Position numbers and translations under genes: made by a program. Of a stretch of DNA of 64,000 bases, positions 42,826 to 51,810 are shown one piece after another; positions within the stretch are counted from its first letter, which is position 1; each line of letters opens with the position of its first letter. Source of the DNA: Flavonifractor sp. An100 (GTDB lineage: Bacteria; Bacillota; Clostridia; Oscillospirales; Oscillospiraceae); the NCBI RefSeq assembly GCF_002161175.1, contig NZ_NFMA01000004.1, forward strand, positions 91,117 to 155,116. Direction: 5' to 3'. A model generated the notes under the pieces. That model was not told the origin of the DNA. It did not search any database and saw only the letters and a list, made by a program, of their open reading frames with translations.

Positions 42826-44211
42826 TTACTTTTTGCTTTTGATGTACTCATCAATGGACTTGGCCGCATGCTTACCAGCACCCATGGCCAAGATGACGGT
42901 GGCAGCACCGGTAGCGGCGTCGCCGCCGGCAAAGATCGCCGGGCAGGAGGTACAGCCCTTTTCGTCGGCAGCCACACAGCCCTTGCGAGTCTTCTCCAGG
43001 CCGGGAGTGCCGTCGTAGCTCATGGGGTTGGGCTGGGTGCCCAGAGCCATGATAACGGCATCCACTTCCATCTTAAACTCGCTGCCCTTCACCGGCACCG
43101 GGCTGCGGCGGCCGGAGGCGTCGGGCTCACCCAGCTCCATACGGATGCAGGTGATGGATTGGACATGGTTCTTCTCATCCCCCTCAATGGAGACGGGGTT
43201 GGTGAGCAGATCGAAGATGATGCCCTCCTCCTTGGCGTGGTGGACCTCCTCTGCACGGGCGGGGAGCTCGGCCTCGGAACGGCGGTAGACAATGTGAACT
43301 TCGGCGCCCAGGCGCTTGGCGCAGCGGGCCGCGTCCATGGCCACGTTGCCGCCGCCGACCACGGCCACCTTCTTGTTGTGCAGGATGGGGGTCTCACTGT
43401 CAGGCTTGTAGGCCTTCATCAGGTTAATACGGGTGAGGTACTCGTTGGCGGAATAGACACCCACCAGGGACTCACCGGGGATCTTCATGAACATGGGCAG
43501 GCCGGCGCCGGAGCCGATGAACACCGCTTCAAAGCCCATATCAAACAGCTCGGTGATGGTGAGCACCTTGCCGATGACCATGTTCAGCTCAATGTCCACG
43601 CCCATCTTCTCCAAATTGGCCACCTCACGCTTGACAATGGCCTTGGGCAGACGGAACTCGGGGATACCGTAGCTGAGCACGCCGCCGGGGGTGTGGAAGG
43701 CTTCAAAGACAGAGACGTCATAACCCATGCGGGCCAGCTCGCCGGCGCAGGTCAGTCCGGCAGGGCCGGAGCCGATGACCGCCACTTTATGGCCGTTCTT
43801 GGGGGCGGTAGCCACATTGCTCACCCCGTGCTCGGCAGCCCAGTCGGCCACAAAGCGCTCCACACGGCCAATGGCAACGGGCTCACCCTTCACGCCACGG
43901 ACGCACTTGCCCTCACACTGGTTCTCCTGGGGGCAGACACGGCCGGAAATGGCGGGCAGAGCGTTGGCATTGGACAGGATCTCATAGGCCGCGGCAATAT
44001 CGCCCTCGGCCACCTTGGCCAGGAAATCAGGGATGGGGATGCCCACCGGGCAACCGCTGACACATGCGGGATTCTTGCAGTGAATGCAGCGCTGGGCCTC
44101 ATTCATGGCCTCTTCCAGCGTGTAGCCCAGAGCTACCTCCAGGAAGTTGGCGTTACGGATCTGGGGGTCCTGCTCCTTCATGGGAGTCTTATTTAACTGC
44201 ATATTAGCCAT
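42826..44211 (-). CDS. nfnB: NADH-dependent ferredoxin:NADP+ oxidoreductase, subunit B (NfnB, GltD-like)
   Basis: A 461-residue flavoprotein. The N-terminus binds two [4Fe-4S] clusters (CIHCKNPACVSGCPVG near 42, CPQENQCEGKCVRG near 92). An FAD site is AVIGSGPAGLTCAGELARMG near 148, and an NADPH site is VAVVGGGNVAMDAARCAKR near 288. Late GGDAATGAATVI closes FAD binding. GltA/GltD-type proteins share this fold, but the adjacent nfnA and absence of the large glutamate synthase subunit favour NfnAB, which couples ferredoxin and NADH oxidation to NADPH by flavin bifurcation. Starts 8 bases inside the nfnA end. Confidence 0.9.
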   Translation of the reverse strand: MANMQLNKTPMKEQDPQIRNANFLEVALGYTLEEAMNEAQRCIHCKNPACVSGCPVGIPIPDFLAKVAEGDIAAAYEILSNANALPAISGRVCPQENQCEGKCVRGVKGEPVAIGRVERFVADWAAEHGVSNVATAPKNGHKVAVIGSGPAGLTCAGELARMGYDVSVFEAFHTPGGVLSYGIPEFRLPKAIVKREVANLEKMGVDIELNMVIGKVLTITELFDMGFEAVFIGSGAGLPMFMKIPGESLVGVYSANEYLTRINLMKAYKPDSETPILHNKKVAVVGGGNVAMDAARCAKRLGAEVHIVYRRSEAELPARAEEVHHAKEEGIIFDLLTNPVSIEGDEKNHVQSITCIRMELGEPDASGRRSPVPVKGSEFKMEVDAVIMALGTQPNPMSYDGTPGLEKTRKGCVAADEKGCTSCPAIFAGGDAATGAATVILAMGAGKHAAKSIDEYIKSKK

Positions 44212-45052
44212 TCATGGCACCTCCTCCCAGGCGGCAGAGATGCTTCTCCTTCGCCTTGGCTTCGTGTTCCTTATACGTAGCGTTACGGGCAATGACCTCG
44301 TCAAAGTCTACCTTATGGCCGTCAAAATCGGGGCCGTCCACGCAGGCGAACTTTACTTCGCCGCCCACGGTCAGCCGGCAGCAGCCGCACATGCCGGTGC
44401 CGTCAATCATAATGGGGTTCATGCTCACGGTGGTGGGGATATTGTACTTCTCCGTCAGCTTGCAGGCAAACTTCATCATCAGCAGGGGGCCGATGGCAAA
44501 CACATGGTCAAACTTGACCCCGCTGGCAATCAGCTCCTCCAGCTTATTGGTGACAAACCCATGGAAGCCATAGGTTCCATCGTCGGTGCAGATGTGCAGG
44601 TCGGTACAGGCCTGGGACATCTCCTCCTCCAAAATGACAATATCCTTGGTCTTGAAGCCGCCAATCAGGTCCACCTGGTTGCCCGCCTCATGGAGCGCAC
44701 GGGCCACCGGCAGAGCAATGGCGCAGCCCAGGCCGCCGCCCAAAACGGCAACCCGGCCATAGCCCTCAACCTCCGTGGGAACACCCAGAGGGCCCACGAA
44801 ATCGTGCAGGCAATCACCCTCGTTGAGCTGGTCCAGAGCCAGGGTAGTGCCGCCAATCTTCTGGTAAATCACAGTGACCAGTCCATCCACCGCGCTGGAA
44901 ATGGTCAGAGGAATCCGCTCTCCCTCTTCGTCCACACGCAGAATGATGAACTGCCCTGCCTTGGCCTTTGCGGCCACCAGGGGCGCGTACACCGAAATCT
45001 GACCGATTTCAGGTGTCAGCGTCTTTTTCTTGGCGATTTGATACTTCTTCAC
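44204..45052 (-). CDS. nfnA: NADH-dependent ferredoxin:NADP+ oxidoreductase, subunit A (NfnA)
   Basis: A 282-residue protein of the dihydroorotate dehydrogenase electron-transfer fold. FAD-binding RIPLTISS near 51 and GPLGVPTE near 92, NAD-binding VAVLGGGLGCAIALPVARAL near 103, and a C-terminal [2Fe-2S] motif GTGMCGCCRLTVGGEVKFACVDG-type (CGCC...C). The start is GTG 45052, after GAGGAGG. It overlaps nfnB by 8 bases. Nfn with Rnf links the ferredoxin, NADH and NADPH pools. Confidence 0.92.
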   Translation of the reverse strand: MKKYQIAKKKTLTPEIGQISVYAPLVAAKAKAGQFIILRVDEEGERIPLTISSAVDGLVTVIYQKIGGTTLALDQLNEGDCLHDFVGPLGVPTEVEGYGRVAVLGGGLGCAIALPVARALHEAGNQVDLIGGFKTKDIVILEEEMSQACTDLHICTDDGTYGFHGFVTNKLEELIASGVKFDHVFAIGPLLMMKFACKLTEKYNIPTTVSMNPIMIDGTGMCGCCRLTVGGEVKFACVDGPDFDGHKVDFDEVIARNATYKEHEAKAKEKHLCRLGGGAMNG

Positions 45053-45121
45053 TGCTGATCCTCCTCAAGTTGAATTGTTTTGCCGGGCTCCCCCGGCATC
45101 CCTTTTTCCATTCATCTTAAA

Positions 45122-45138
45122 ACACAGCCCCGCTGTGT
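45122..45138 (-). terminator. Terminator of the 5'-nucleotidase gene
   Basis: ACACAGC paired with GCTGTGT around three bases, followed on the minus strand by TTTTAAG. Confidence 0.6.
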
Positions 45139-45152
45139 AGATCACACATTCA

Positions 45153-47081
45153 TTACCGGAGCCATCCGCCCCGATAGCTGCCATAGCGCCTTCTGCGCCG
45201 GAGCCGAAGAATCCATCGCACCAGCAGCACTGCTGCCAGCACCGCCAATACCAGTACAGCCAAAGCTGCAAACGTAATCCAGGTTGGATTTTTCACCAGC
45301 TCAATGGGGTTCCAGCTGCGGCTGACCGTCTTTCCCCCTCCAAGCTCCTGAAATGCCTCCGGCACACCGTCGTCCCGAAAGGAACGAAGATACGCCGCTA
45401 AGGCATACCACTCTTTGATCTCATTTCCCGCTGCGTCCCGTAAAATCCGTTGGGAGAAATCGGTAATCAGCTGTCCCTGCTCGTCCTTGGGTTCAATGGA
45501 CAAAAGGCCAAAGGATTTCTCCTTCACCGTGGACAGCATCTGAGCGGAATACATACCAGAAACCACCCGATACAGCTTGTCACGTTCCAGTTTCGCCAGC
45601 CCCCCGCTGCCTGCAAAGAACGGCTCTTGGAGATACGCTTGGGTGACCCGATTGAAGGGGGCACGGTGCACGTTGAAGCTATACTCCAAACCGGAGAAAT
45701 ACAGCTGTGCCTCCGGCATCAGCGGAGTGACAGAAGCGTCAATTTCCATGACTGCCTGGAGTTCTTTCCCCGTCAGGTAGCAGGAGACCAGGGGATATCC
45801 AGCACTCCCGTTCTCCCCCACTCCCATGGACAGTACATCAAAGGCCTGGGATGTGGTAATGGGGCCGGCATACAAAGGCGCACGGAGCACCCCGGCGGCC
45901 ACAAGAGTCACCGTATCCACATTTGGGCTATCTGCCTCTAAATTGGCCACCGCCCAAGCGTAAGAATCCGCGACCAGAGCGCCCAGAGAATTTCCCTCCT
46001 GCGTTTCCTTTTCCGGCAAGGACAAATCAAACCCGCTGGTCGTCAGCTGCTGATCATAGGTCAGGTTATAGGCGGACAGATAGCTGCCGTTGACCTGCTT
46101 TTTCCAAACCTCCACCAAAGAAGCCAGCTCCGGGTCCTCCGGAACCGTTTCATCCACCGGTATGAGCCGGTAATCCACCAGCGTCTTTTCCCCGGTATCG
46201 CTCCAGCGCAGGGTAATGGAGCCTAAATTCTCACAGTAGGGTCCGGAAGAGACAATATAGGTGTCTCCCTCCACAATGGGCTGCTGCAGCGTGGTATGGG
46301 TGTGACCGGAAACAATCAGGTCGATCCCCTCCACCTGCTTTGCCAACTGCTGGTCCTCAGATCGCTTTTCCTTTTCATTCGTGCCCCCGTGGGACAGGCA
46401 AATAATAAACTGGGCACCCTGCTCCTCCAATTTGGCCACACACTGCTTTGCCGTCTCAACGGGGTCCGTCAAAACAAACCCGGATGTAGGGGCACAGGCA
46501 TCCGCATCCGTTCCCATCAGTCCAAAAATTCCATACACTACCCCGCCGCGCTCCAATGTTATGGCATCTCGTACCCCGTAGGCGGACATAGCTCGCTGAA
46601 TATCCAACTGATCCGGGTTGTCTGCGGCTGGTTTATAATTGGCCATTAAAAGCCTTGGAAGAGGGCCTCCACTCAGGGCCGCCGTCTGCAGCATTTGGGC
46701 AAAGCCCTGGTATCCGCCGTCAAATTCGTGGTTTCCCACGGTACCCGCGTCATATCCCATTGCCCCCATGGTTCGCAGCTCCGCCGCCTGAGAAGCAGAC
46801 AAAGTCTGAAATAACGAGCCGATGGAGAAATCTCCCCCATCCACAACCAACGCATCGGGATGGGTCTCCCGCTCCTGGTCTAGCAGCGTCTTCAGACGGG
46901 CATATCCGCCAGATTCTCCTCCCCGGCCGGTCTTCTGCGGGAGAAAATGAGAATGGAGGTCATGGGTAAACAGTACGGTGGTCTCCCATTGCTGGCCGTC
47001 CCCTCCATCTGCAGCCCAAACAGCAGTCCACAAAACCAGGATTGCCAATACTGCACCTGAAAGATATCGCAGGGCCTTCAA
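45153..47081 (-). CDS. Membrane-anchored 5'-nucleotidase/2',3'-cyclic phosphodiesterase (UshA-like)
   Basis: A 642-residue exported phosphoesterase. Signal segment at 8-25. Metallophosphatase motifs: FTHDLHSHFLP near 37, VVDGGDFSIG near 80, GTVGNHEFDGG near 112, LSHGGTNEKE near 210 and IVSGHTHTTLQQP near 235. The 5_nucleotid_C domain covers about 330-540. A membrane helix near 595-625 and an Arg-rich tail anchor the protein to the cell surface. It would degrade extracellular nucleotides. A TGTTAA-TATT-ATAACA element overlaps the -10 box upstream. Confidence 0.92.
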   Translation of the reverse strand: MKALRYLSGAVLAILVLWTAVWAADGGDGQQWETTVLFTHDLHSHFLPQKTGRGGESGGYARLKTLLDQERETHPDALVVDGGDFSIGSLFQTLSASQAAELRTMGAMGYDAGTVGNHEFDGGYQGFAQMLQTAALSGGPLPRLLMANYKPAADNPDQLDIQRAMSAYGVRDAITLERGGVVYGIFGLMGTDADACAPTSGFVLTDPVETAKQCVAKLEEQGAQFIICLSHGGTNEKEKRSEDQQLAKQVEGIDLIVSGHTHTTLQQPIVEGDTYIVSSGPYCENLGSITLRWSDTGEKTLVDYRLIPVDETVPEDPELASLVEVWKKQVNGSYLSAYNLTYDQQLTTSGFDLSLPEKETQEGNSLGALVADSYAWAVANLEADSPNVDTVTLVAAGVLRAPLYAGPITTSQAFDVLSMGVGENGSAGYPLVSCYLTGKELQAVMEIDASVTPLMPEAQLYFSGLEYSFNVHRAPFNRVTQAYLQEPFFAGSGGLAKLERDKLYRVVSGMYSAQMLSTVKEKSFGLLSIEPKDEQGQLITDFSQRILRDAAGNEIKEWYALAAYLRSFRDDGVPEAFQELGGGKTVSRSWNPIELVKNPTWITFAALAVLVLAVLAAVLLVRWILRLRRRRRYGSYRGGWLR

Positions 47082-47174
47082 CGGTTTCCCTCCATTCCTC
47101 CATTATTTTGCCATAAATCAGTTCCCTTTGGTCTTGCTATCGTGTCAAAATATTGTCGAATCTTTACCTTTTTG

Positions 47175-47190
47175 TGTTAATATTATAACA
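47175..47190 (-). promoter_or_regulatory. Possible Rex-like operator over the 5'-nucleotidase -10 box
   Basis: TGTTAA-TATT-ATAACA (47175-47190) differs from the Rex core TGTTAA-N4-TTAACA by one base, though the flanking T and A of the full 18-base box are not matched. The putative -10 box TATAAT (minus strand, 47187-47182) lies inside it. The -35 match (GGTGCA) is poor. Confidence 0.4.
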
Positions 47191-47223
47191 TATGACGCAA
47201 AAATTGCACCATTTTTGACAAAA

Positions 47224-48225
47224 TCAACAAATCACATCGTGTTGGACCGGCCGGTAGAACATCTCACGGATCTGGCTGGGCTGAGTGGATTGCCCCAGCA
47301 CCCACATCAGCTTCGCGGTGGCAGCCTCCAAAGTCATGTTGTAGGCCTCCATCAATTGGTACTTCTCCTTGACCTGCTGGCCCACCTGATACACCGACAT
47401 GTCGCTGCCTTCATAGGGGACCTGAGTCATCATAACGATGGTTTTTCCTGCCTCCAGCCACTCTCCCATAGCCTGGGCTAAGGCTCCCGCGCTTCCGCCC
47501 GGCAGACCGCCCACGCCAAAAGACTGTAGAATTACCGCTTGATAGCTGTCCTTCAGCTGCCGCAGCGCCTCCGCCCCCATCCCGGGGATTAGTGTCAGCA
47601 GCAGCACCCGTTCCTCCAGATTATCGTAAAACACCGGCTCCGCCCCATAGGAATAGGAGCGCGGTGCCAGATACCGAATCAACTTTCCGTCCCGGATCAC
47701 AGCCACCTCTGGATAGTCCACACTGGAAAAGGCATTGTAGCTCTTTGTCCGCTCCTTTCGGGCCCGTGTACCCAGGATGACACGCCCATCAAAAACCAGA
47801 CTCACATCATGAGAGTCCCGATCAGCTGCATACAAAAAGCTGTTGTACAAGTTCATCCGTGCATCGGTGTCGTCCAGACAGATGGACTTTTGAGAGCCGG
47901 TAATGACAATGGGCTTGGGGGAATCCTGAATCAAATAGGACAGTCCGGCTGCGGTATACGCCATCGTATCCGTACCATGGGTGACCACAAAGCCATCATA
48001 GTCCTGATACGCATCCTGAATGGCCTTGGCAATCTCCAGCCAATGGCTGGGGGTAATATTAGTGCTGTCTAAATTCATCAGCTGTCTGGCCTCGACCTGG
48101 CATAGCTCTCCCACCGCCGGCACATAGCCCAGAATTTCCTCTGATGTAATAGCCGGGCTCAGCCCATGACCACTCTCCTTTGAGGCAATGGTTCCTCCGG
48201 TAGCCAGCATTAGTATCCGTTTCAT
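47224..48225 (-). CDS. ansA: L-asparaginase, type I
   Basis: A 333-residue enzyme converting asparagine to aspartate and ammonia. The first catalytic threonine is in MLATGGTIASKESGHG (residues 6-21), the second set in FVVTHGTDTMAYTAAGL near 80-96, and a late catalytic lysine/Ser region near 155-170 (RARKERTKSYNAFS). Cytoplasmic, since no signal peptide is present (the family's cytoplasmic type). It stands between rmlA and the nucleotidase with no obvious operon partner. Confidence 0.93.
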   Translation of the reverse strand: MKRILMLATGGTIASKESGHGLSPAITSEEILGYVPAVGELCQVEARQLMNLDSTNITPSHWLEIAKAIQDAYQDYDGFVVTHGTDTMAYTAAGLSYLIQDSPKPIVITGSQKSICLDDTDARMNLYNSFLYAADRDSHDVSLVFDGRVILGTRARKERTKSYNAFSSVDYPEVAVIRDGKLIRYLAPRSYSYGAEPVFYDNLEERVLLLTLIPGMGAEALRQLKDSYQAVILQSFGVGGLPGGSAGALAQAMGEWLEAGKTIVMMTQVPYEGSDMSVYQVGQQVKEKYQLMEAYNMTLEAATAKLMWVLGQSTQPSQIREMFYRPVQHDVIC

Positions 48226-48267
48226 TGGCTCTGTTCACACAATCCTTTCCGCGGCAAACCCGCGCTT

Positions 48268-48296
48268 AGAAAAAAGGGGCCGTCTCCAGCCCCTTT
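48268..48296 (-). terminator. Terminator of rmlA
   Basis: Stem AAAGGGGC/GCCCCTTT around eight bases, then six T residues on the minus strand. Confidence 0.85.
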
Positions 48297-48315
48297 GTGG
48301 TCGTTTTCCAGTGGC

Positions 48316-49173
48316 TCACAGACACTGCAAATACTTCCCATAAAGTGTCATGCTCAGTTCTTTTCCGATGGCGTGGACCTGCTCCTCGCTGACCCAGCCC
48401 TCGTACAGTCCAAGCTCTTCCAAACAGCCCACATATCGGCCCGTTGTATCCTGGATGTGTTTTATGGTCTGTCCCGCTTCCAACAGGCTGTCTGCGGTAC
48501 CGGCATCCAACCAAGTAAAATTCTTTTCCAGTGGAATGACCTGTAGCTCCCCGCGACGCAGGTACTCCAAATTTACGTCGGTAATTTCTAGCTCTCCTCG
48601 GGCGGAAGGCTTTAAATTGCCTGCGATTTCCATGACCTGGTGGTCATAGAAATAAAGGCCGGGAATAATATAATTGGACTTGGGGTAGCGAGGCTTCTCT
48701 TCAATGGAAATGGCCCGTCCTGTCTTGTCAAACTCCACTACGCCGAAGGGACGTGGATCCTCCACCCAATATCCGAACACAGTGGCCCCACGCTCATTGG
48801 ACGCCGCCCGCTTCAAAGTAGCACCCAGAGTGGGGGCATAGAAAATGTTATCTCCCAGCACCAGGCAAACTCGGTCACCGCCCACAAACTTCTCTCCAAT
48901 TAGCAGTGCGTCGGCAATTCCTCGGGCCACCGGCTGCTCTGCAAAGGAGATTTTCAGCCCGTACTGGCTACCATCTCCCAGCAATGCCGCAAAGGTGTCA
49001 GTCTCACCAGGGGGAACAATAACCAAAATCTCAGAAATCCCTGCCTGCATCAAAATAGCCAGTGGATAATAAATCAGTGGCTTGTCGTACACGGGCAGAA
49101 GCGGCTTGCAAACAGGCTTTGTCATGGGATACAAGCGGGTTCCTTTGCCCGCCGCTAGGACGATACCTTTCAT
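48316..49173 (-). CDS. rmlA: Glucose-1-phosphate thymidylyltransferase
   Basis: A 285-residue nucleotidyltransferase making dTDP-glucose. N-terminal MKGIVLAAGKGTRLYPMTKP is the nucleotide-binding signature; VLGDNIFYAPTLG near 107 and GVVEFDKTGRAISIEEKP near 145 are typical; the end ELSMTLYGKYLQCL is the RmlA tail. I start at ATG 49173 after AGGAGG. Usually it is followed by rmlBCD, which are not here, so it is an orphan. Confidence 0.93.
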   Translation of the reverse strand: MKGIVLAAGKGTRLYPMTKPVCKPLLPVYDKPLIYYPLAILMQAGISEILVIVPPGETDTFAALLGDGSQYGLKISFAEQPVARGIADALLIGEKFVGGDRVCLVLGDNIFYAPTLGATLKRAASNERGATVFGYWVEDPRPFGVVEFDKTGRAISIEEKPRYPKSNYIIPGLYFYDHQVMEIAGNLKPSARGELEITDVNLEYLRRGELQVIPLEKNFTWLDAGTADSLLEAGQTIKHIQDTTGRYVGCLEELGLYEGWVSEEQVHAIGKELSMTLYGKYLQCL

Positions 49174-49228
49174 ATAATCCTCCTGACTGTATATTCCTTT
49201 GTGGATTCTCGGCCTATGGATTTTCTTT

Positions 49229-49257
49229 AGTGTAACATGGACTGGGAATGTTGACAA
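49229..49257 (-). promoter_or_regulatory. Promoter of rmlA
   Basis: On the minus strand: TTGTCA (49257-49252), 17 bases, TACACT (49234-49229). Confidence 0.7.
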
Positions 49258-49322
49258 GCCTTCCTCTCCCACTTTAAAGGATTTTTAACGTTATACTTGA
49301 AAGGAATCCCTATCATTAGAAA

Positions 49323-49355
49323 CCCCCGGAGAACGGCAAAGTCAGTCTCCGGGGG
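49323..49355 (-). terminator. Terminator of the biotin carboxylase-type gene
   Basis: Stem CCCCCGGAGA/TCTCCGGGGG around 13 bases; the T-run is short (TTTC). Confidence 0.7.
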
Positions 49356-49383
49356 CTCAATCTCTTTGTCAGGCGGAACTGAA

Positions 49384-51381
49384 TTAGCCCAGTACCACCA
49401 ACAGATCGTCGGTATTTACAGTGGTTCCCACAGCGGCGGCCACGGACTTGACCGTACCGTCCACAGGAGCGGAAACCTCAATTTCCATCTTCATGGCCTC
49501 CAGAACCACCAGCACGTCGCCGGCCTTTACCTGCTGGCCCACAGAGCACTCCACCTTAAACACGTTGCCGGGCATGGGACTGTTCACCGCAGTCTCCCCA
49601 GAGGCAACGGTAGCAGCCGGGGCAGCAGCGGGAGCGGGAGCAGGAGCAGCGACAGGGGCGGGAGCTGCAACGGGAGCGGCCACAGGGGCAGCGGCCACAG
49701 GGGCAGCAGCCACAGGGGCAGCAGCCACGGGAGCAGCGGCCACAGGGGCAGCAGCACCATCAGCCTTCTCCACGCTCACCTGATAGGGCTTCCCGTCGAT
49801 GGTGATGGCGAAGGTCCCGGTGCAGTCGTCCTGAACGCCCATCACCAGGTGGGGAGGCTGATAGGACGCGGCAAAGGGCTCAATGGGACGGGCAGTATAG
49901 CCATTGCCCATGGGCGCGGGGACACGGGTATAGTACACATGGCCCTGCCAGGCGGGAATGGGAGCAGTCTCGGGCTTCTTAGTAGGAGCGGGAGCCGCAG
50001 CGGGAGCTGCCTTCTTGGGCTCCTCCTTCTTGGGGAAGCCGGCCTCGCGGTCCTTAAAGAAGGCCATGGCAACCTGGGGAAAGGCGATGTAGCTCAGCAC
50101 ATCCTCGTCGCTCTTAGCGGTAGCGCCCAGCTCCTTCTTGGTCTTCTCAAACTCGGGCTCCAGGCTATCAGCAAAGCGGCCCTCGACCAGGGGAGTGTTG
50201 CCCAGAATCTTCTTCTGGATGTCCGCATCAATGGGAGCGGGAGTACGGCCATACTCGCCGCGGCAATAAGCCTTGATCTCCTTGCCCACTACCTTGTAGC
50301 GCTCGCCGGCCAGCACGTTCTGCACGGCCTGGGAACCAACCATCTGGCTGGTGGGGGTGACCAGAGGAGGATAGCCCATGTCGGCACGGACCTTGGGTGT
50401 CTCAGCCAGGGCCTCGTCCAGCTTGTCGATGGCGTTCATCATCTTCAGCTGGGAAATCAGGTTGGACAGCATGCCACCGGGGATCTGATAGTTCAGGCAC
50501 TGGGTGTCGGTAGCCATGGAGATGGGATCCAGGGTCCCGTCAGCCAGGAAGTCGGCACGAACGTGCTTGAAGAAATCAGCCATCTCGATGAGTACCTTGT
50601 CGTTCAGGTCCACCTGGTAGCCGAACTGGCGCAGCGCGTAGGCCAGAGTCTCAGTGGCAGGCTGAGAGGTGCCGCCAGACATGGGAGAAATGGCGGTATC
50701 CAGCACGTCGGCACCAGCCTCCACCGCCTTCAGGCAGGTCATGAAGGCCAGACCGGTGGTGCAGTGGGTGTGGATCACCAGGGGCAGCTCAGGCACGGCG
50801 TCCTTAATGGCGGAAACCAGATCATAGGCATCCTTGGGACCCATGATACCGGCCATATCCTTAATACAAATGGACTTGACGCCCATGCTCTTCAGGTCCT
50901 TGACCATCTGGACGTTCTTCTCCAGTGTATGTACCGGGCTGGTGGTAAAGCAGATCGTACCAGAAGCGTGAGCGCCCTGCTTCACCGTCTCGTCGATGGC
51001 AACCTCCAGGTTGCGGGCATCGTTCAAAGCGTCGAAAATACGGATGATATCGATGCCGTTTTTCACGGAATACTCCACGAACTTACGCACCACATCGTCG
51101 GGATAGTGCTTATAGCCCAGGATGTTCTGTCCGCGCAGCAGCATTTGCAGCTTGGTGTTGGGCATCTTGGCACGGATCTTACGCAGCCGCTCCCAGGGAT
51201 CTTCCTGCAGGTAGCGCAGGCACACATCAAAGGTGGCCCCGCCCCACACCTCAGCGGAGTAATAACCGGCTTTATCCATCGTCTCCAGGATGGGCTCAAA
51301 CTTGCTGTAGGGCAGCCGGGTGGCGATCAGCGACTGGTTTGCATCACGCAGCACGGTCTCCGTGAAGTTTACTTTTCTCAT
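49384..51381 (-). CDS. pycB: Pyruvate carboxylase subunit B / oxaloacetate decarboxylase alpha-type protein
   Basis: A 665-residue biotin-dependent carboxyltransferase. The HMGL-like barrel has LRDANQSLIATRLP near 12-25, metal-binding VIHTHCTTGLAF near 206 and the conserved lysine-containing CIKDMAGIMGP near 172. A conserved carboxylase region (PYC_OADA) covers about 300-470. A Pro/Ala-rich linker of repeated PVAA units (about 545-590) leads to a biotinyl domain with VVLEAMKMEIE near 624-634, where Lys is biotinylated. It could act in pyruvate carboxylation or in Na+-dependent decarboxylation with OadB. No biotin carboxylase or beta/gamma subunit is adjacent. Confidence 0.88.
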   Translation of the reverse strand: MRKVNFTETVLRDANQSLIATRLPYSKFEPILETMDKAGYYSAEVWGGATFDVCLRYLQEDPWERLRKIRAKMPNTKLQMLLRGQNILGYKHYPDDVVRKFVEYSVKNGIDIIRIFDALNDARNLEVAIDETVKQGAHASGTICFTTSPVHTLEKNVQMVKDLKSMGVKSICIKDMAGIMGPKDAYDLVSAIKDAVPELPLVIHTHCTTGLAFMTCLKAVEAGADVLDTAISPMSGGTSQPATETLAYALRQFGYQVDLNDKVLIEMADFFKHVRADFLADGTLDPISMATDTQCLNYQIPGGMLSNLISQLKMMNAIDKLDEALAETPKVRADMGYPPLVTPTSQMVGSQAVQNVLAGERYKVVGKEIKAYCRGEYGRTPAPIDADIQKKILGNTPLVEGRFADSLEPEFEKTKKELGATAKSDEDVLSYIAFPQVAMAFFKDREAGFPKKEEPKKAAPAAAPAPTKKPETAPIPAWQGHVYYTRVPAPMGNGYTARPIEPFAASYQPPHLVMGVQDDCTGTFAITIDGKPYQVSVEKADGAAAPVAAAPVAAAPVAAAPVAAAPVAAPVAAPAPVAAPAPAPAAAPAATVASGETAVNSPMPGNVFKVECSVGQQVKAGDVLVVLEAMKMEIEVSAPVDGTVKSVAAAVGTTVNTDDLLVVLG
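49681..49755. repeat. Tandem 15-base repeat inside pycB linker
   Basis: Five tandem copies of a 15-base unit (CACAGGGGCAGCAGC with minor changes) start at 49681, 49696, 49711, 49726 and 49741. They encode PVAA repeats in the flexible linker to the biotinyl domain. In-frame expansion is likely to be tolerated. Confidence 0.8.
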
Positions 51382-51490
51382 GTCAATCGACCTCCGTATT
51401 ACTGAAAAGAATGGAGCTTTTTGCCCTTGGTCCAGGGCATTTCCCCGTCCAAACGGCTATCTGGCTTACTGCCGCAAAGTCATTGCTACC

Positions 51491-51519
51491 ATTTTAGTAT
51501 AACTTTCTCAATAAAGCAA
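51491..51519 (-). promoter_or_regulatory. Promoter of pycB
   Basis: On the minus strand: TTGCTT (51519-51514), 17 bases, TAAAAT (51496-51491). About 100 bases of leader precede the ATG at 51381. Confidence 0.6.
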
Positions 51520-51569
51520 GTACCCCGTTGGGAATAATTAACCTTTTTTTGCCGGGCCGTCCGGGCAAT

Positions 51570-51608
51570 AAAAAACGACGCAGCAGAATTTATTTTCCTG
51601 CTGCGTCG
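51570..51608 (-). terminator. Terminator of the 42-residue ORF
   Basis: Stem CGACGCAGCAG/CTGCTGCGTCG (51576-51586 with 51598-51608), followed on the minus strand by TTTTTTATTG. Confidence 0.88.
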
Positions 51609-51650
51609 CTTATTCCGTCAAACCGCACTCCGGCGGGGTCGGATTCCCCA

Positions 51651-51779
51651 TCACCGGTCGCTGCACGACTCATCCTCGCGGGCATGGGTGCCCTCGTAGT
51701 CAAAGATCAAATCGTCAATGTCCACATCAGACCGGACACGGGACCAGATGCTGTTGACTTCACGCTTCATCATCGTCAT
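51651..51779 (-). CDS. Small acidic protein (42 aa), unknown
   Basis: ATG 51779 with AGGAGG 8 bases upstream, and a strong terminator after the stop. The product begins MTMMKREVNSIWSRVRSDVD and then turns acidic (DIDDLIFDYEGTHARED). I do not recognise it. It lies downstream of a structured RNA that ends in its own terminator-like hairpin, so it could be expressed only when that hairpin is avoided, or be translated from a separate transcript. Confidence 0.6.
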   Translation of the reverse strand: MTMMKREVNSIWSRVRSDVDIDDLIFDYEGTHAREDESCSDR

Positions 51780-51810
51780 GCGTATTCCCTCCTTTCTCCT
51801 TAAAAATGGG

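Noticed and set aside
42739..44196. 485-codon plus-strand frame opposite nfnB
   Set aside because: Antisense shadow; nfnB shows both Fe-S and both nucleotide-binding motifs on the minus strand.
49681..49755. Tandem repeats as a CRISPR array
   Set aside because: No spacers; 15-base units are contiguous and in frame with protein linker codons.
49297..51405. 702-codon plus-strand frame with Gly/Ser/His-rich stretch
   Set aside because: Antisense shadow of the carboxylase subunit; the Gly/Ser-rich part is just the complement of the PVAA linker repeats.
51528..51803. 91-codon plus-strand frame near 51600
   Set aside because: Antisense to the 42-residue ORF, which has an AGGAGG site and terminator; no support for the plus-strand frame.
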